From Schistocerca nitens (lineage: Eukaryota > Arthropoda > Insecta > Orthoptera > Acrididae), in assembly GCF_023898315.1 (NCBI RefSeq), contig NC_064623.1, forward strand, positions 13,033,140 through 13,097,139: a DNA stretch of 64,000 nt, given 5' to 3'. Below the pieces are notes generated by a model that saw only the letters and a list, made by a program, of their open reading frames with translations, made no database searches and had not been told where the DNA came from. The stretch's first letter is position 1. The number at the start of each line of letters is the position of its first letter. Below are positions 11,347 through 20,850 of this stretch, one piece after another. Made by a program: the position numbers and the translations under genes.

Positions 11347-11392
11347 CCTGTAGACACCAGGTCACATCGTGTACTCGGTTGAACAGTAACTA

Positions 11393-12072
11393 TGCCTCGC
11401 AGACAGACACGTGAACAGTATATGCAGATGTCAGCACTTGACAGAGGCCATATAGTTGGGCTCAAACAAGCCGCTTGGAGTAACTGGCGAATCACTCGAC
11501 ATCTGAATAGAAGCGATCCCACTGTTCAAACAATGTTTGCAGGAATGGGTAAACCACGGCCTTGCACTGCGTCAACAAGGAAACAATAATCCAGTTTGCA
11601 GTAGTGTCGGACACATTCGACCTGCAATCTGACTGCAGTAGAAGTGTCTTCAGCGTCGAGTCCCGCTTCGAACTGAGCATCGTGAATGGCTCAAATGGCT
11701 CTGAGCACTATGCGACTCAACTTCTGAGGTCATTAGTCGCGTAGAACTTAGAACTAATTAAACCTAACTAACCTAAGGACATCACACACATCCATGCCCG
11801 AGGCAGGATTCGAACCTGCGACCGTAGCGGTCGCTCGGTTCCAGACTGTAGCGCCCAGAACCGCACGGGAGCATCGTGAGGAGTGAAGAAGTGTCTGGAG
11901 ATGCTCCAGACAGTGGCGGGATGCCAACCCGATTGTCACCCTCCATAGAGTTCAACAGCCAGGAGTAATGGTCCGGCGTGCCTTTTTATTTCATAAGAGA
12001 ATCCTTTTGGTTGTCATCAACGGAATCCTTACAGTACATTGGAAAAGTGACGATATTCTGCGACCCGTTTTC
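11393..12072 (+). pseudogene. Tc1-like transposase relic
   Basis: The N-terminal frame starts at 11392 with a Tc1-type helix-turn-helix segment (MSALDRGHIVGLKQAAWSNW, then RITRHLNRSD). The middle is lost to deletion and stops. After an inserted SINE (11686-11868) the catalytic-core region reappears near 11960-12071, reading PGVMVRRAF then INGILTV and DDILRP, where Tc1 proteins read PGVMVWGAI. The copy is then cut by the fold-back repeat. It would have been a DD34E cut-and-paste transposase; this copy is dead. Confidence 0.75.
11686..11868 (-). repeat. tRNA-derived SINE inserted in Tc1 relic
   Basis: Same family as the SINE at 11154, opposite strand. A perfect 11-bp target duplication GAGCATCGTGA flanks it (11675-11685 and 11869-11879), and Tc1 sequence lies on both sides. 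Confidence 0.9.
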
Positions 12073-12490
12073 AGAATGAAATTTTCACTCTGCAGCGGAG
12101 TGTGCGCTGATATGAAACTTCCTGGCAGATTAAAACTGTGTGCCAGACCGACACTCGAACTCGGGACCTTCGCCTTTCGCGGGCAAGTGCTCTACCGACT
12201 GAGCTACCCAAGCACGACTCACGACCCGTCATCACAACTTCAGTTCTGCCAGTACCTCGTCTCATACCTTCCAAACTTCACAGAAGCTCTTCCAGGAGTG
12301 CTATCCATAAGGTTCGCAAAAGTGCCTCTGTGAAGTTTGGAAGGTAGGAGACGAGGTACTGGCGGAAATAAAGCTGTGAGTACGGCTACTGAGTCGTGCT
12401 TGGATAGCTCAGTCAGTAGAACACTTGTCCGCAAAAGGGAAGGGTCCCGAGTTCGAGTCTCGGTCGGGCAAACAGTTTCAATATGCCAGT
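12073..12490. repeat. Fold-back repeat with two inverted tRNA-like modules
   Basis: The left arm (about 12079-12290) starts AATGAAATTTTCACTCTGCA and holds a minus-strand tRNA-like module with CGAACTCGGGACC. The right arm (about 12330-12490) is its inverted partner, with GGATAGCTCAGTCAGTAGA and GAGTTCGAGTCTCGG on the plus strand. The whole unit could fold into a hairpin of about 400 nt. Related units lie at 20104, 47155 and 51133. Confidence 0.75.
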
Positions 12491-12803
12491 AAGTTTCAAC
12501 CGTGATAGTGTGCTACGATCCACTACACTATTTCCACTCATCTCTCTCAAAGCGTTGTAAATTTTTGTTGGGTTCTTTCCACATAGGAATTCGCTTTGAT
12601 TTTTCAGCTCCCATTTTAAAACAATTACTCGCGACACAGCCAAGCAAACTAGCAAATTCACATAGAACCTTCACTTCTCAAGTCTCGCTCACAACTGACG
12701 TGAACTTCAACGTGATCACGCCACCGAAACGGTCGCGCATGCGCAATGTGTCGGACTTTTGGTTTCGGGACCACCCTCGTAATTACACATGATACGCATC
12801 TAC
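12491..12803. other. Unassigned repeat-like DNA
   Basis: I see no supported gene. The sequence lies between two element relics and may contain further decayed transposon sequence. Confidence 0.3.
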
Positions 12804-13004
12804 CTACCACCACGCCTCGTAACATAGCTTTTGATATGCGCTGTATGTGCTGTATGAGAGACAACTTCCAAGGTAAGCAAAGTGCTCAACATTCCGCAGG
12901 ATTTCACCATTGAATGTTACAGTTGCGTCTTTATAGTTGTTATTTGGTGAAAATTGATGCAAAATGTGTGTTTGCCTGATGGTGACATCTAGGTCGATTC
13001 TCAT
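12804..13004 (-). pseudogene. RTE-type LINE ORF2 fragment
   Basis: A 66-codon minus-strand frame ends in the block VEHFAYLGSCLS preceded by VTFNGEILRN, matching the region after the FADD box in RTE/craniofacial-development-2-like reverse transcriptases. No other part of the element is recognisable. Confidence 0.6.
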
Positions 13005-13239
13005 GTATGCCTAACAGAATACTTTCAAAACTGCTTGAAGGGCCGTGTTAGCCATATGAAGTAATTAATAAGTACCAAGTTGGTGCGTAATTTCGTAGCG
13101 TTTCTGTTTTGTAAGTTGATATTCCGGTTGTAATGGGTTTATTTATCCATTGTCATTTCTTATTTGTAGTTTACTGTTGTTATCTGAGACAGTACGTATA
13201 CCCTCTCTGTGTGTATACTGTCTTTTGTCATTTGGAAAT

Positions 13240-13770
13240 GGTGAGTGGAGCAGTGAACCCTATAAAATAGAGTGCCAAGTGGAGAAACCGGGACATTGTC
13301 AATGTATTCTTCTGTTTGAATTCAGCAGAGGGGTAATAGCAGCGGTGGCGGCCAGAAACCATTGCGCCGTGTATAGGGATAAGAAATAAAGTCAGTGGAC
13401 AGAGCATGGCAAGGAAACGGTTTTCTCGTTTTAAGGGGGAAGTTTTAGACATTAGTGACTCTCCACGTTCAGGAAGACCTTCGATGTTTGATGAAGGTCG
13501 TTTAAACACATTAATCCACAATGATTCTCGTCAGTGTATTTGAGAACTGAAAAATGTGAAGCGACATTTTCTTGAAGTGGGAAAGGTTCAAAAATCGGTT
13601 CTATAGCTACCGCACGTTCTAGGCCAAAATCATAGAAATCAGAGGCTGGCGATAGGTTCCTCTCTGCTAGCTCGTCATCAACTGGCTCATGAACAACGCC
13701 GATCATTCCTATCCTTACCATTACTGGTGACGAGAAGTGGTGTCTTTTTGGTAACATGAGGACAAGAGAG
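13240..13770 (+). pseudogene. Mariner transposase N-terminal fragment
   Basis: The reading frames give the mariner DNA-binding region: HCQCILLFEFSRG (near 13285), then RFSRFKGEVLDISDSPRSG and RPSMFDEGRLNTLIHNDSRQ (13420-13540), followed by LLARHQLAHEQ (near 13660). Stops and at least two frameshifts are present, and the catalytic DD34D region is missing. The same subfamily is present at 37.7-39.8 kb. Confidence 0.75.
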
Positions 13771-13784
13771 GGATACTTACCTAG

Positions 13785-13823
13785 CCTAATCTAACCCAAC
13801 CCAACCCAACCCAACCTAACTCA
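13785..13823. repeat. Short (CCCAA)n-type array
   Basis: Four tandem CCCAA units flanked by CCTAA-like units. The pentamer differs by one base from the insect telomere repeat (TTAGG/CCTAA). Confidence 0.6.
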
Positions 13824-13947
13824 GAGTCCAAGCAAAAGATAATGTTGCGCATCTGGTTGAACAGGGGCTGTGTGGTGGGGTACGAGGTGTAATCATCATT
13901 GCTGACATTTACTGTCAACAACTGAGACGTCTTGCAGACGGAATCTA

Positions 13948-14222
13948 ACAAGGGAACCTCCCCATCACACCCACCTCAGATTTAGTTATACGTTGGCACA
14001 GTGGACAGGCCTTGAGAAACTGAACACAGATCAATCGAGAAAACAGGAAGAAGTTGTGTGGAACTATGAAAAAAATAAGCAAAATATACAAATTGAGTAG
14101 TCCATGTGCAACATAGGCAACAACGTAACTATGAGCTCAGGTGCGCTGTGGTCCCGTGGTTAGCGTGAGCAGCTGCGAAACGAGAGGTCCTTGATTCAAG
14201 CCTTCCCTCGAGTGAAAAGTTT
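13948..14222 (+). repeat. Second copy of the tRNA-headed repeat
   Basis: It begins AAGGGAACCTCCCC, contains GGACAGGCCTTGAG and GATCAATCGAGAAAACAGG, and carries the tRNA-like module GTGGTTAGCGTGAGCAGCTG with GATTCAAGCC near 14155-14205. It corresponds to the right part of the repeat at 3601-4352 in opposite orientation. It abuts and truncates the Gypsy element to its right. Confidence 0.75.
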
Positions 14223-14528
14223 AAGGCACAACAATTTTTACATTGTCTTTTATATTTGGTGCAAGTATGTCCCATATTCAACAATACAAAAAGAAAGTAA
14301 TAAATGTTGGTCACCTTCTTGCCCATTGCAAGTAAAGAAGATATCACAATATTTAATATTCAATGGTGACAATAAAAATTATAAAAACATTCTCTCAGAA
14401 ATCTGGAACTTTTCCAGGGTCTGTAGTATGAGTGGTAGTTGCTACTTGACACATCCAGTAAAAATCTTTGCTGATCACATGCTTTATGGAAAATGGGTAA
14501 TTAACTGTATTTAAACAGGGAAATGTGC

Positions 14529-15742
14529 TTAATCATGATTATATGGTTTCAATTCAGTGATGTTTCTTAATCCAAATAACCTTCTTGATCTGGGAAAGAT
14601 AAGTCTATACGCATTAGGATGTGGGCTTTCTTTTATTTCAAATGGACAAATGTCAATGTTTACTTTAACATATAATGCATCATTTTCAATTTCTTTATTT
14701 CCTAAGTCTAATCCCTCTTTCCTACATTTAGACACATCCCTCTCTGTTTGCAAACCATTGACATTTAAACATAAACCTTTGTTTTCATCTGTTCCTCTTA
14801 ACACTGTGTTGTCACTTAACAACCTACTGTTTTCACCCCCTTTTTTATAAAGTCCACTACGGATTCTTACCCACCATATAGGATACAAGGTTGCACTTAC
14901 CTTTGCTAATTCTTTCCAAAAGGCATCTTTCTTTATACAGTTTCCATAGTTGTTCCACAAAACTTCTAAAAACTTTTCCCCTTTTTCTTGAAAACACGCA
15001 TTTACATTCCATCCCTTTATATTTTCTTTAATATTATTCTTATTACCATTCTCATACATTAGCATTTCATAGTTCCCAATAGGCAATAGCTTGTCCTCAG
15101 ATACACATTCCCTAGTCTGCATTTCACTTAAATTAACCTCATTATTACCCATGTTCGTCACATCACTTACCTTTATCTCATCATCACTTTTCAATTCTAC
15201 AAATACTTTCATTTCTTCCTCTACACTCTCATCAATAACATCACTTGATTTAGGATCATTATTTAAATGTCCCTCTATTACTTCTTCCTCCTCCTCCACA
15301 ACAACCTCATCTTCAGTTTCCCCCCTATGTATCTGAATCTCAGCAATTGAGTCTTTGGCTCCATTAAACACTTCGTCATCCCCTTCATATCAAATAAACC
15401 CCCCAAAATAGATTCTACTTGTGGTGTGTCTGACTTGTTATTCACACCAGTATCCTTTTCAGCCCAACTATGGAACTCTGCAATACCTTCAACTTCTGCA
15501 CTTTCACTAACTACCTGTGCTTGAACACAGTTTTTATTAACTGTATCACTTTTACTCATAGTATCCCAAAACCTTTTATTAAATTCTAATTTATTCATTC
15601 TAACAACTTCAGTATTTTCATGGTAATTACTCTTTACATTGTATCCTCTCCTTTTCCAGTTTCGGTTATGTGTTGTCCTGTCATAATATTGTCTAGCCCC
15701 TAAACTACGGACATCTAGTGGGACTGTCCACCGTTTCCCGGC
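14529..15742 (-). pseudogene. Gypsy pol remnant without catalytic domains
   Basis: A minus-one frame overlaps the end of gag (reading VPLDVRSLGARQYYDR across the gag stop) and runs to 15278. A one-base slip in the G-run near 15384 moves the coding into the frame 15371-14529. That frame carries a very acidic stretch (Glu/Asp-rich) and then ends in RRLFGLRNITELKPYN, preceded by HPNAYRLIFP. These two blocks are typical of the extreme C-terminus of Gypsy integrase. Everything between the N-terminal linker and this tail (protease, RT, RNase H, integrase core) is missing, so it cannot support replication by itself. Confidence 0.6.
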
Positions 15743-17103
15743 TGGTTTCCTCGGTCTGTCCGTTTGTAGCTGTCATTTTGTTCACTAGTTTCAACAAACC
15801 CCCTTCTATCTTGTTCTCTTCCCCAATACCTATTTCTATCATTCCTGTTATCTCTCCTCCATCCTCCCTCCTGTGTATTGTTTCTGAAATTATTTTCATA
15901 TCTCCTATCTCCCCTATTTGGAGCATTATTTCCAGAATTTTCAAAGTCTCTCCTCCCATAATAATCTCTATTTGCATTCCTGTTCCACCCCCCATACTGG
16001 TTGTTGCCAGAGCCAAAACTTTGGTTACTTTCTCTTTCCAAGGCCCTATCTAATCTATCTACAAATTTCAGGAACTCTTCCATTGAATCGTCTGGTCCAT
16101 GGACCAATTCCCACTGCAGTCTCTCTGGTAATCTTCTTTTTAAAACATCAATTTGTGTCATAATATCAAAAGAGTTATTTAAGTGAGCAAGTTTTTTCAA
16201 TTGATCTCTGCAAAATTTTTGCATTCCCCCTACTTTCCCTCTATACACTGGTCCATTTAGAAATTCTGACTTTAATCTGGCTTGTATGGACTGTGACCAA
16301 AATTTACAAATAAATTTGGCTTCAAACTCTTCAAACGTATTCCAAGAATCATTATTCTCATTTGCCCAGGATAGTGCCTCCCCTTCTAGAAACCGTTTTA
16401 CTAACTTAATTTTTATGTTGTCTGACATTCCTACAACAAACATATCCTTACATTGGTGAATAAAGTCAATAGGGTGGAGATTTTCACCAGGAAAGCATTT
16501 CACTTGGATGTGCCCATACATTGTATCTTGATTGTAAAACATTTGTTTTGACATTAATGCATCTTCCAATTGTGTATATTTAGTGTGTATATTTTCTACT
16601 TTTGTATCTACATTAGTGGTGTACAGATTGTATTCTTGCTTAAGGTTTTCTGATGTTTTGTCTATTCTCTGATCTAATCTTTTAGTTTCAGTATCTACTC
16701 TGTTGTAGATGACAGCAATGCTGTCTGTGTTAGCTTGTATGTTTTCATTTAAACTTTCAACTTTAACTTGAAATTCTTTTCTGAAGTGTATCAACTGTTC
16801 ACTAGTTTTCTTACTGAGGGTAGTTTTAATTTCCTCACACTTCTCATTGAGATGAGTACTTAATAGATCAAAATCCAAACTTAACTTATCCAGTCTATCT
16901 GTGTTTTCTTTAAGTTTCAAACTTACTTGTTCACTTGATTGTTTAAAATCCAAACGTAATTGTTCACTTGATTGTTTAAGTTGCGAGTTTATTTGAGTTG
17001 CAAACTCTGCTAGCCACTCTGTTAAGTTTAATTGTTCACCATCCCCTGGTTCAATTTTTACATTTCCTACGCTCTCATCCCTCTCAGGTAGAGACATTTT
17101 CAC
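15715..17103 (-). CDS. gag: Gypsy-type Gag polyprotein
   Basis: A 462-codon frame is intact from ATG to TAG. Residues about 25-180 are heptad-rich and predicted coiled coil, with repeated LKQSSEQ units. Residues about 200-330 match the retrotransposon gag fold: FPGENLHPIDFIHQCKD, FLEGEALSWA, then FEEFEAKFICKFWS. The C-terminal 100 residues are Arg/Asn/Gly-rich (GGWRRDNRNDRNRYWG), an RNA-binding tail without a CCHC knuckle. It would assemble the particle that packages element RNA. It is the only intact large ORF of this element, so the copy could act as a Gag donor or be packaged in trans. Confidence 0.8.
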   Translation of the reverse strand: MKMSLPERDESVGNVKIEPGDGEQLNLTEWLAEFATQINSQLKQSSEQLRLDFKQSSEQVSLKLKENTDRLDKLSLDFDLLSTHLNEKCEEIKTTLSKKTSEQLIHFRKEFQVKVESLNENIQANTDSIAVIYNRVDTETKRLDQRIDKTSENLKQEYNLYTTNVDTKVENIHTKYTQLEDALMSKQMFYNQDTMYGHIQVKCFPGENLHPIDFIHQCKDMFVVGMSDNIKIKLVKRFLEGEALSWANENNDSWNTFEEFEAKFICKFWSQSIQARLKSEFLNGPVYRGKVGGMQKFCRDQLKKLAHLNNSFDIMTQIDVLKRRLPERLQWELVHGPDDSMEEFLKFVDRLDRALERESNQSFGSGNNQYGGWNRNANRDYYGRRDFENSGNNAPNRGDRRYENNFRNNTQEGGWRRDNRNDRNRYWGREQDRRGFVETSEQNDSYKRTDRGNQPGNGGQSH

Positions 17104-17417
17104 TAATAATTATTTTAAATGACAACAACAAAATACCTTGCTTTATGCTATGATGTCGTGATCGGTGTTCTTGTTGGCTTTCTTCACTTCTATTCAGTTT
17201 TATCGAAGCTGAAGTCTTGATTGATGAAATCCATTGACATAATCCAGACGTTAATCTTCCGAGCGGTGTGATGATAGTTCTTCGTAGTCGCACAAACACA
17301 CTTTATTTATTTATTTTTGACATATTTTCACTGTTGCCACACTGCACAAATAAACTTTTTTGGAGTGCTAAGCACACGAAATTTATCGCTGCACTATTAT
17401 CATCGATGCACTTAAAG

Positions 17418-17435
17418 ATCCCGGACGAGCCCCCA
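17418..17435 (-). promoter_or_regulatory. Primer binding site, tRNA-Pro type
   Basis: On the minus strand the sequence just after the LTR reads TGGGGGCTCGTCCGGGAT. This is complementary to the 3' end of tRNA-Pro and is the classic primer site used by many retroelements. It lies 4 nt downstream of the LTR end and fixes LTR position and element orientation. Confidence 0.85.
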
Positions 17436-17439
17436 CTTT

Positions 17440-18303
17440 TGTAAATGGCCAACGCCTTGAAAGTCGTCGTAGTAGATATATCTTTTGCTAATTGCTGTTA
17501 TCGCGCTATTTCACTCCCATTTACGGAGCTTGTTAGCACTTGATGTTAGGTTGGCGCCATTACAAATGTATTGTATTGTAGTAATCGCTGCTGCTTGCTG
17601 GATCGCTGCCGTGTCTCGTTGCTGATGCTGGCTCTAAATCTGGTTGTCTAGGGTAAACACATGAGGTACCGGGTTTTTCATGTGCTTTTGATGATAAAGA
17701 AACGAGCGAAACCAACACGTATGTAAATATCAAACATTTATTACTTTAGTGGCCATATTGATTCCACTGTCCACCAAAGACTATAACACAACACAAAGTA
17801 ATACTTCCTTTACATGTTCTTTGACTTGTTTTGCCAAACAATAACACAGAAACACACTTCACCAAAGTGACATTCCGACTGCCCTGACTGCCTCCGACTG
17901 GCCTTTCGACCCTTCTCGCTGCTTGTATTTATAACATTTTCAAAGAACTACTAAAAAGAGATACAGCTTATGAGTCACATGTACATCTGTTATCATAATT
18001 TGTGCAGAAAAGTTATTAATTTGCATCAAGTGACATAATTTAACATGTTATTAAAATGACAGACAGATTTGTTGACTTGACGGAATAATTCTCTGTTACA
18101 AAAAGGCTGTTTTTTAGAAGTTTGTCAATTGACTTCTCTAATTTGCATAAATAAGTAAGTAACATGAATTATGAAGAATTACATAGGTTTTCGTCTAAAA
18201 TAGGATTGATTACGTGAATACTGAGTGAAAACGCTCCTAGTGAACAAATAGGTTTCACTGGTCGATTTTTATTTAAGGAGATCCAAAATACGTAAGTTGG
18301 CCA
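17440..18303 (-). repeat. 5' LTR of the Gypsy element
   Basis: On the minus strand it starts about TGGCCAACTTACG and ends GGCCATTTACA. It has a TATA-type promoter (TTATAAATACAAGCAGCG near 17930), a GGCAGTCAGGGCAGTCGG start-site region and an AATAAATGTTTG polyadenylation signal near 17735. Only one LTR is present in the window, so the outer end is approximate. Confidence 0.65.
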
Positions 18304-19024
18304 CTATTTCTCGTATTTCATATTAATTATTTAAGATAAACTTAGTGTTTTTCATGATGACATTTGCTGTATCATTGATCAAGTGATATAAACTTTTGTG
18401 TGGATCAGTTATTCAGTATAATTTAATGGGTTGACTGTTTATGGAGACATGTTGTGCAATCATTGTTAACATACACAATAACTTTTCTATAATCATAAAT
18501 ACTTGTTAAACTGGTTGAATTTGGAAGGGATCGCATACTTCATTAAAGTAAAGCCTTTAATATGTATCGTTACAATATACAGTGTACTAGTGCCGACATT
18601 GTGCATGCTCTGTTGCCTGTGTCTATGTGCCTGTGGTTCTGTCAGTGTGATCATGTGATGTATCTGACCCCAGGAATGTGTCAATAAAGTTTCCCCTTCC
18701 TGGGACAATGAATTCACGGTGTTCTTATTTCAATTTCCAGGAGTGTAATATACACCCACTGTTTGAATGCAGATTAAATAAATGACGTACAGAAAAAGTT
18801 ACATGTACAGCATGAACAAAGCTGCCAAAGATTAGCTGAATAAAAGTTAAATTTATTACAATTAATGGATATAATCATTTGTTATACAAAGACAAATATA
18901 TTAGAAAGAACAGAAAGGCAAGCATAATAACAGCAGTTCTTTATGTCACATATTGGGAATTTTACATGAAAGCCCAGTACTGAAATGCCAGGAGTAAAAT
19001 TACTTGAAGAATATACAATAATAA
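18304..19024 (-). other. Downstream/3' UTR region of the host gene with repeat tail
   Basis: The region lies after the stop codon of the minus-strand gene. A candidate polyadenylation signal AATAAA (minus strand, near 18850) is about 170 bp past the stop. Around 18660-18745 there is a sequence with AATAAAGTTTCCCCTTCC and ATTTCCAGGAGTGT that looks like the end of an interspersed element; the ORF over it is not convincing. Confidence 0.4.
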
Positions 19025-19121
19025 TTACACATTTAATTTTCGGTGCTGCATCTGTAATTCAAATCGGCGGTTCAATCTTACTCTTTTCAAAATGTTGCGA
19101 TTCTCCAGTCTTTCAGCCTCT
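19025..19121 (-). CDS. Host gene terminal exon E with stop
   Basis: The acceptor is TTTTATTTTCAG. The exon completes an Arg codon from exon D, then encodes EAERLENRNILKRVRLNRRF and ELQMQHRKLNV before TAA at 19025-19027. The basic, helical tail resembles the charged C-terminal end of NuSAP proteins. Confidence 0.8.
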
Positions 19122-20029
19122 CTGAAAATAAAACGTTAGCCATCAGTTTTACAAAATGAGAAAAACAGGTGCCTTTATATATCACATACACAAAATTTTA
19201 TGCCTACTGACTGAAGGACAGACATTAAGAGGGCAAACTATTTACCTCTCACTTTTCTTATAGTACGTTTTGTCTTTGGTACAAAGATAAAATTACACAA
19301 TTCAGGAAGTTGAGACTTGTTAACTACCTCACATTCCTCTTGGCTGGATAAAAGCCAAAACACATCTGCACTCACCTAAAATTTAACTGTGGACTACAAA
19401 TGGGGTACTATCCTATTGTGTATTCAACACAAGTGAAGATCAGAAAGGAAAATGATGAGTGTTATCATATTTTCCTGTGATGATTTGAGAATATGTGAAT
19501 AGCCTATTTCCTTTTATGTAACCATGTAAATAAAGCTTAACAGAGATCATACAATGGAATTTGTTTGTGAACTTTTGATTTGGGTCTTTAAATATCAGCA
19601 GTCTGTCTTAATACAACCATTAGTCATACTTGACTGTGCAATTATCACGTCTACTGTCAATAGTTACATAAGGAATGAGTGGGAAAAGTGGTTTTACTAC
19701 TGGCTGAATCAATAAAAACAGAAAATTCTGAGCTTGAATTAGAGTATGTTATCTCAGTAACATGAGTTTTAATATGTTCAAGAACTTCCACAGCTTTTCA
19801 GCTGCACTGGCATTTTCGACCCATCTCCTTTCACGAAATGACATAGGTAAGGATGAAGATACAATTACCTCAGTGCAGACAAATCACGAAATAAATAATA
19901 ATTCTTTTAGTTCCTACTCAGAGTCATTCAAAAGTTTTAAATTCACATTTGGCTCGTCCACTGATAAATGAGGAAGAAGGGGAGGGGAGGAGGAGACGTT
20001 TTCCAAACCATGTTTGATATAATTTGATT
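19122..20029 (-). other. Start of the 6.7-kb last intron
   Basis: No element or gene is recognised. A 69-codon plus-strand ORF at 19762 has no family features. A purine-rich patch (GGGGAGGGGAGGAGGAGACG) lies near 19980. Confidence 0.4.
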
Positions 20030-20850
20030 GCTTATCGGGTATGAGCAGCTGGATGGCTCAAAGCTGGTCACTGTGTCACTACTGTGGCCACAGTAATGGG
20101 TTTACAGAATGAGATTTTCACTCTGCAGCGGAGTGTGCACTGAGGTACTGGCCGAAGTGAAGCTGTGAGGACGGGGCGCGAGTCGTGCTTGGGTAGCTCA
20201 GATGGTAGAGCACTTGCCCACGAATGGTGAAGGTCCCGAGTTTGAGTCTCGGTCCGCCACATAGTTTTAATCTGCCAAGAAGTTTCAGTAATGGGTTTGT
20301 CCAAAAATGTCATCTCACAATTAAAAATGGCTTCTGAAGGTGGAACTGCTACAAAAAGGCATGCGGCTGGTTGTACACAGACCACCACACCACAAGAGAA
20401 GCAACACGTAGCCTTAGTGGCAAAAAGGAACAGACATTTCACTCCTAGGCAGATTGCTGCAGACTTTTCAGCCACTAACGGTGTAAGCTTCTCTGCCAGA
20501 ACCATTTCATGGTGACTAAATCACGTGGCTTGTATGCTTGGAAACCTGTTAAATGCTTCCCACTTCAACCACACCACCACTGAGGAAGAGTTCATTGGTG
20601 TAACGAGTGCGTTGGTTGGTGTCACCAACAGTGGTCCTGAGTGATGTTTTCTGATGAATGTAGTTTCGATGTGGCATGTGATTCTGGCCACCAGTTAGTG
20701 CTGAGAGAGTTGGTAACACATTAAACACCACAGAATGTTCACGAGTGTCATCGGTATTGTCGAAGCATTATGCACAATGGCCGAACACTACCACATATCT
20801 TGGTATGAGATACTGTTAAAGCACAGCAGTATTGCAGGAAGATTATTCTG
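20030..20850 (+). pseudogene. Tc1-like transposase relic, plus strand
   Basis: After the inserted tRNA-like repeat (20104-20285), the frame reads KNVISQLKMASEGG, then AAGCTQTTTPQEKQHVALVA, RHFTPRQIAADFSATNG and SFSARTISW (20291-20515), typical of a Tc1 paired-type DNA-binding domain. Further decayed core sequence follows: FSDECSFDV (first catalytic Asp of DDE, near 20645), SGHQLVLRE, then a TPQNVHECHRY block near 20730. Frameshifts and stops are many. It ends near 20850 where an oppositely oriented Tc1 begins. Confidence 0.75.
20104..20285 (+). repeat. tRNA-like repeat with 13-bp target duplication
   Basis: It is a single-armed version of the fold-back family: AATGAGATTTTCACTCTGCA, then GGGTAGCTCAGATGGTAGAG and TTTGAGTCTCGGTCC. 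The perfect direct repeat CAGTAATGGGTTT (20091-20103 and 20286-20298) lies inside Tc1 sequence. A 13-bp duplication points to LINE-assisted retroposition. Confidence 0.85.

Larger units (their letters stand above)
14223..18303 (-). mobile_element. Gypsy-type LTR retrotransposon, pol core deleted, 3' LTR missing
   Basis: On the minus strand the order is 5' LTR (about 18303-17440), primer binding site (17435-17418), leader, gag (17103-15715), then a pol-frame relic that keeps only its start and its extreme C-terminus, and about 300 bp of 3' sequence cut off by the repeat at 13948. Protease, RT, RNase H and integrase core are absent. No env-like ORF is seen. Confidence 0.75.

Noticed and set aside
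14557-16186. Plus-strand ORFs over the Gypsy region
   Set aside because: They are antisense shadows of the gag and pol frames.
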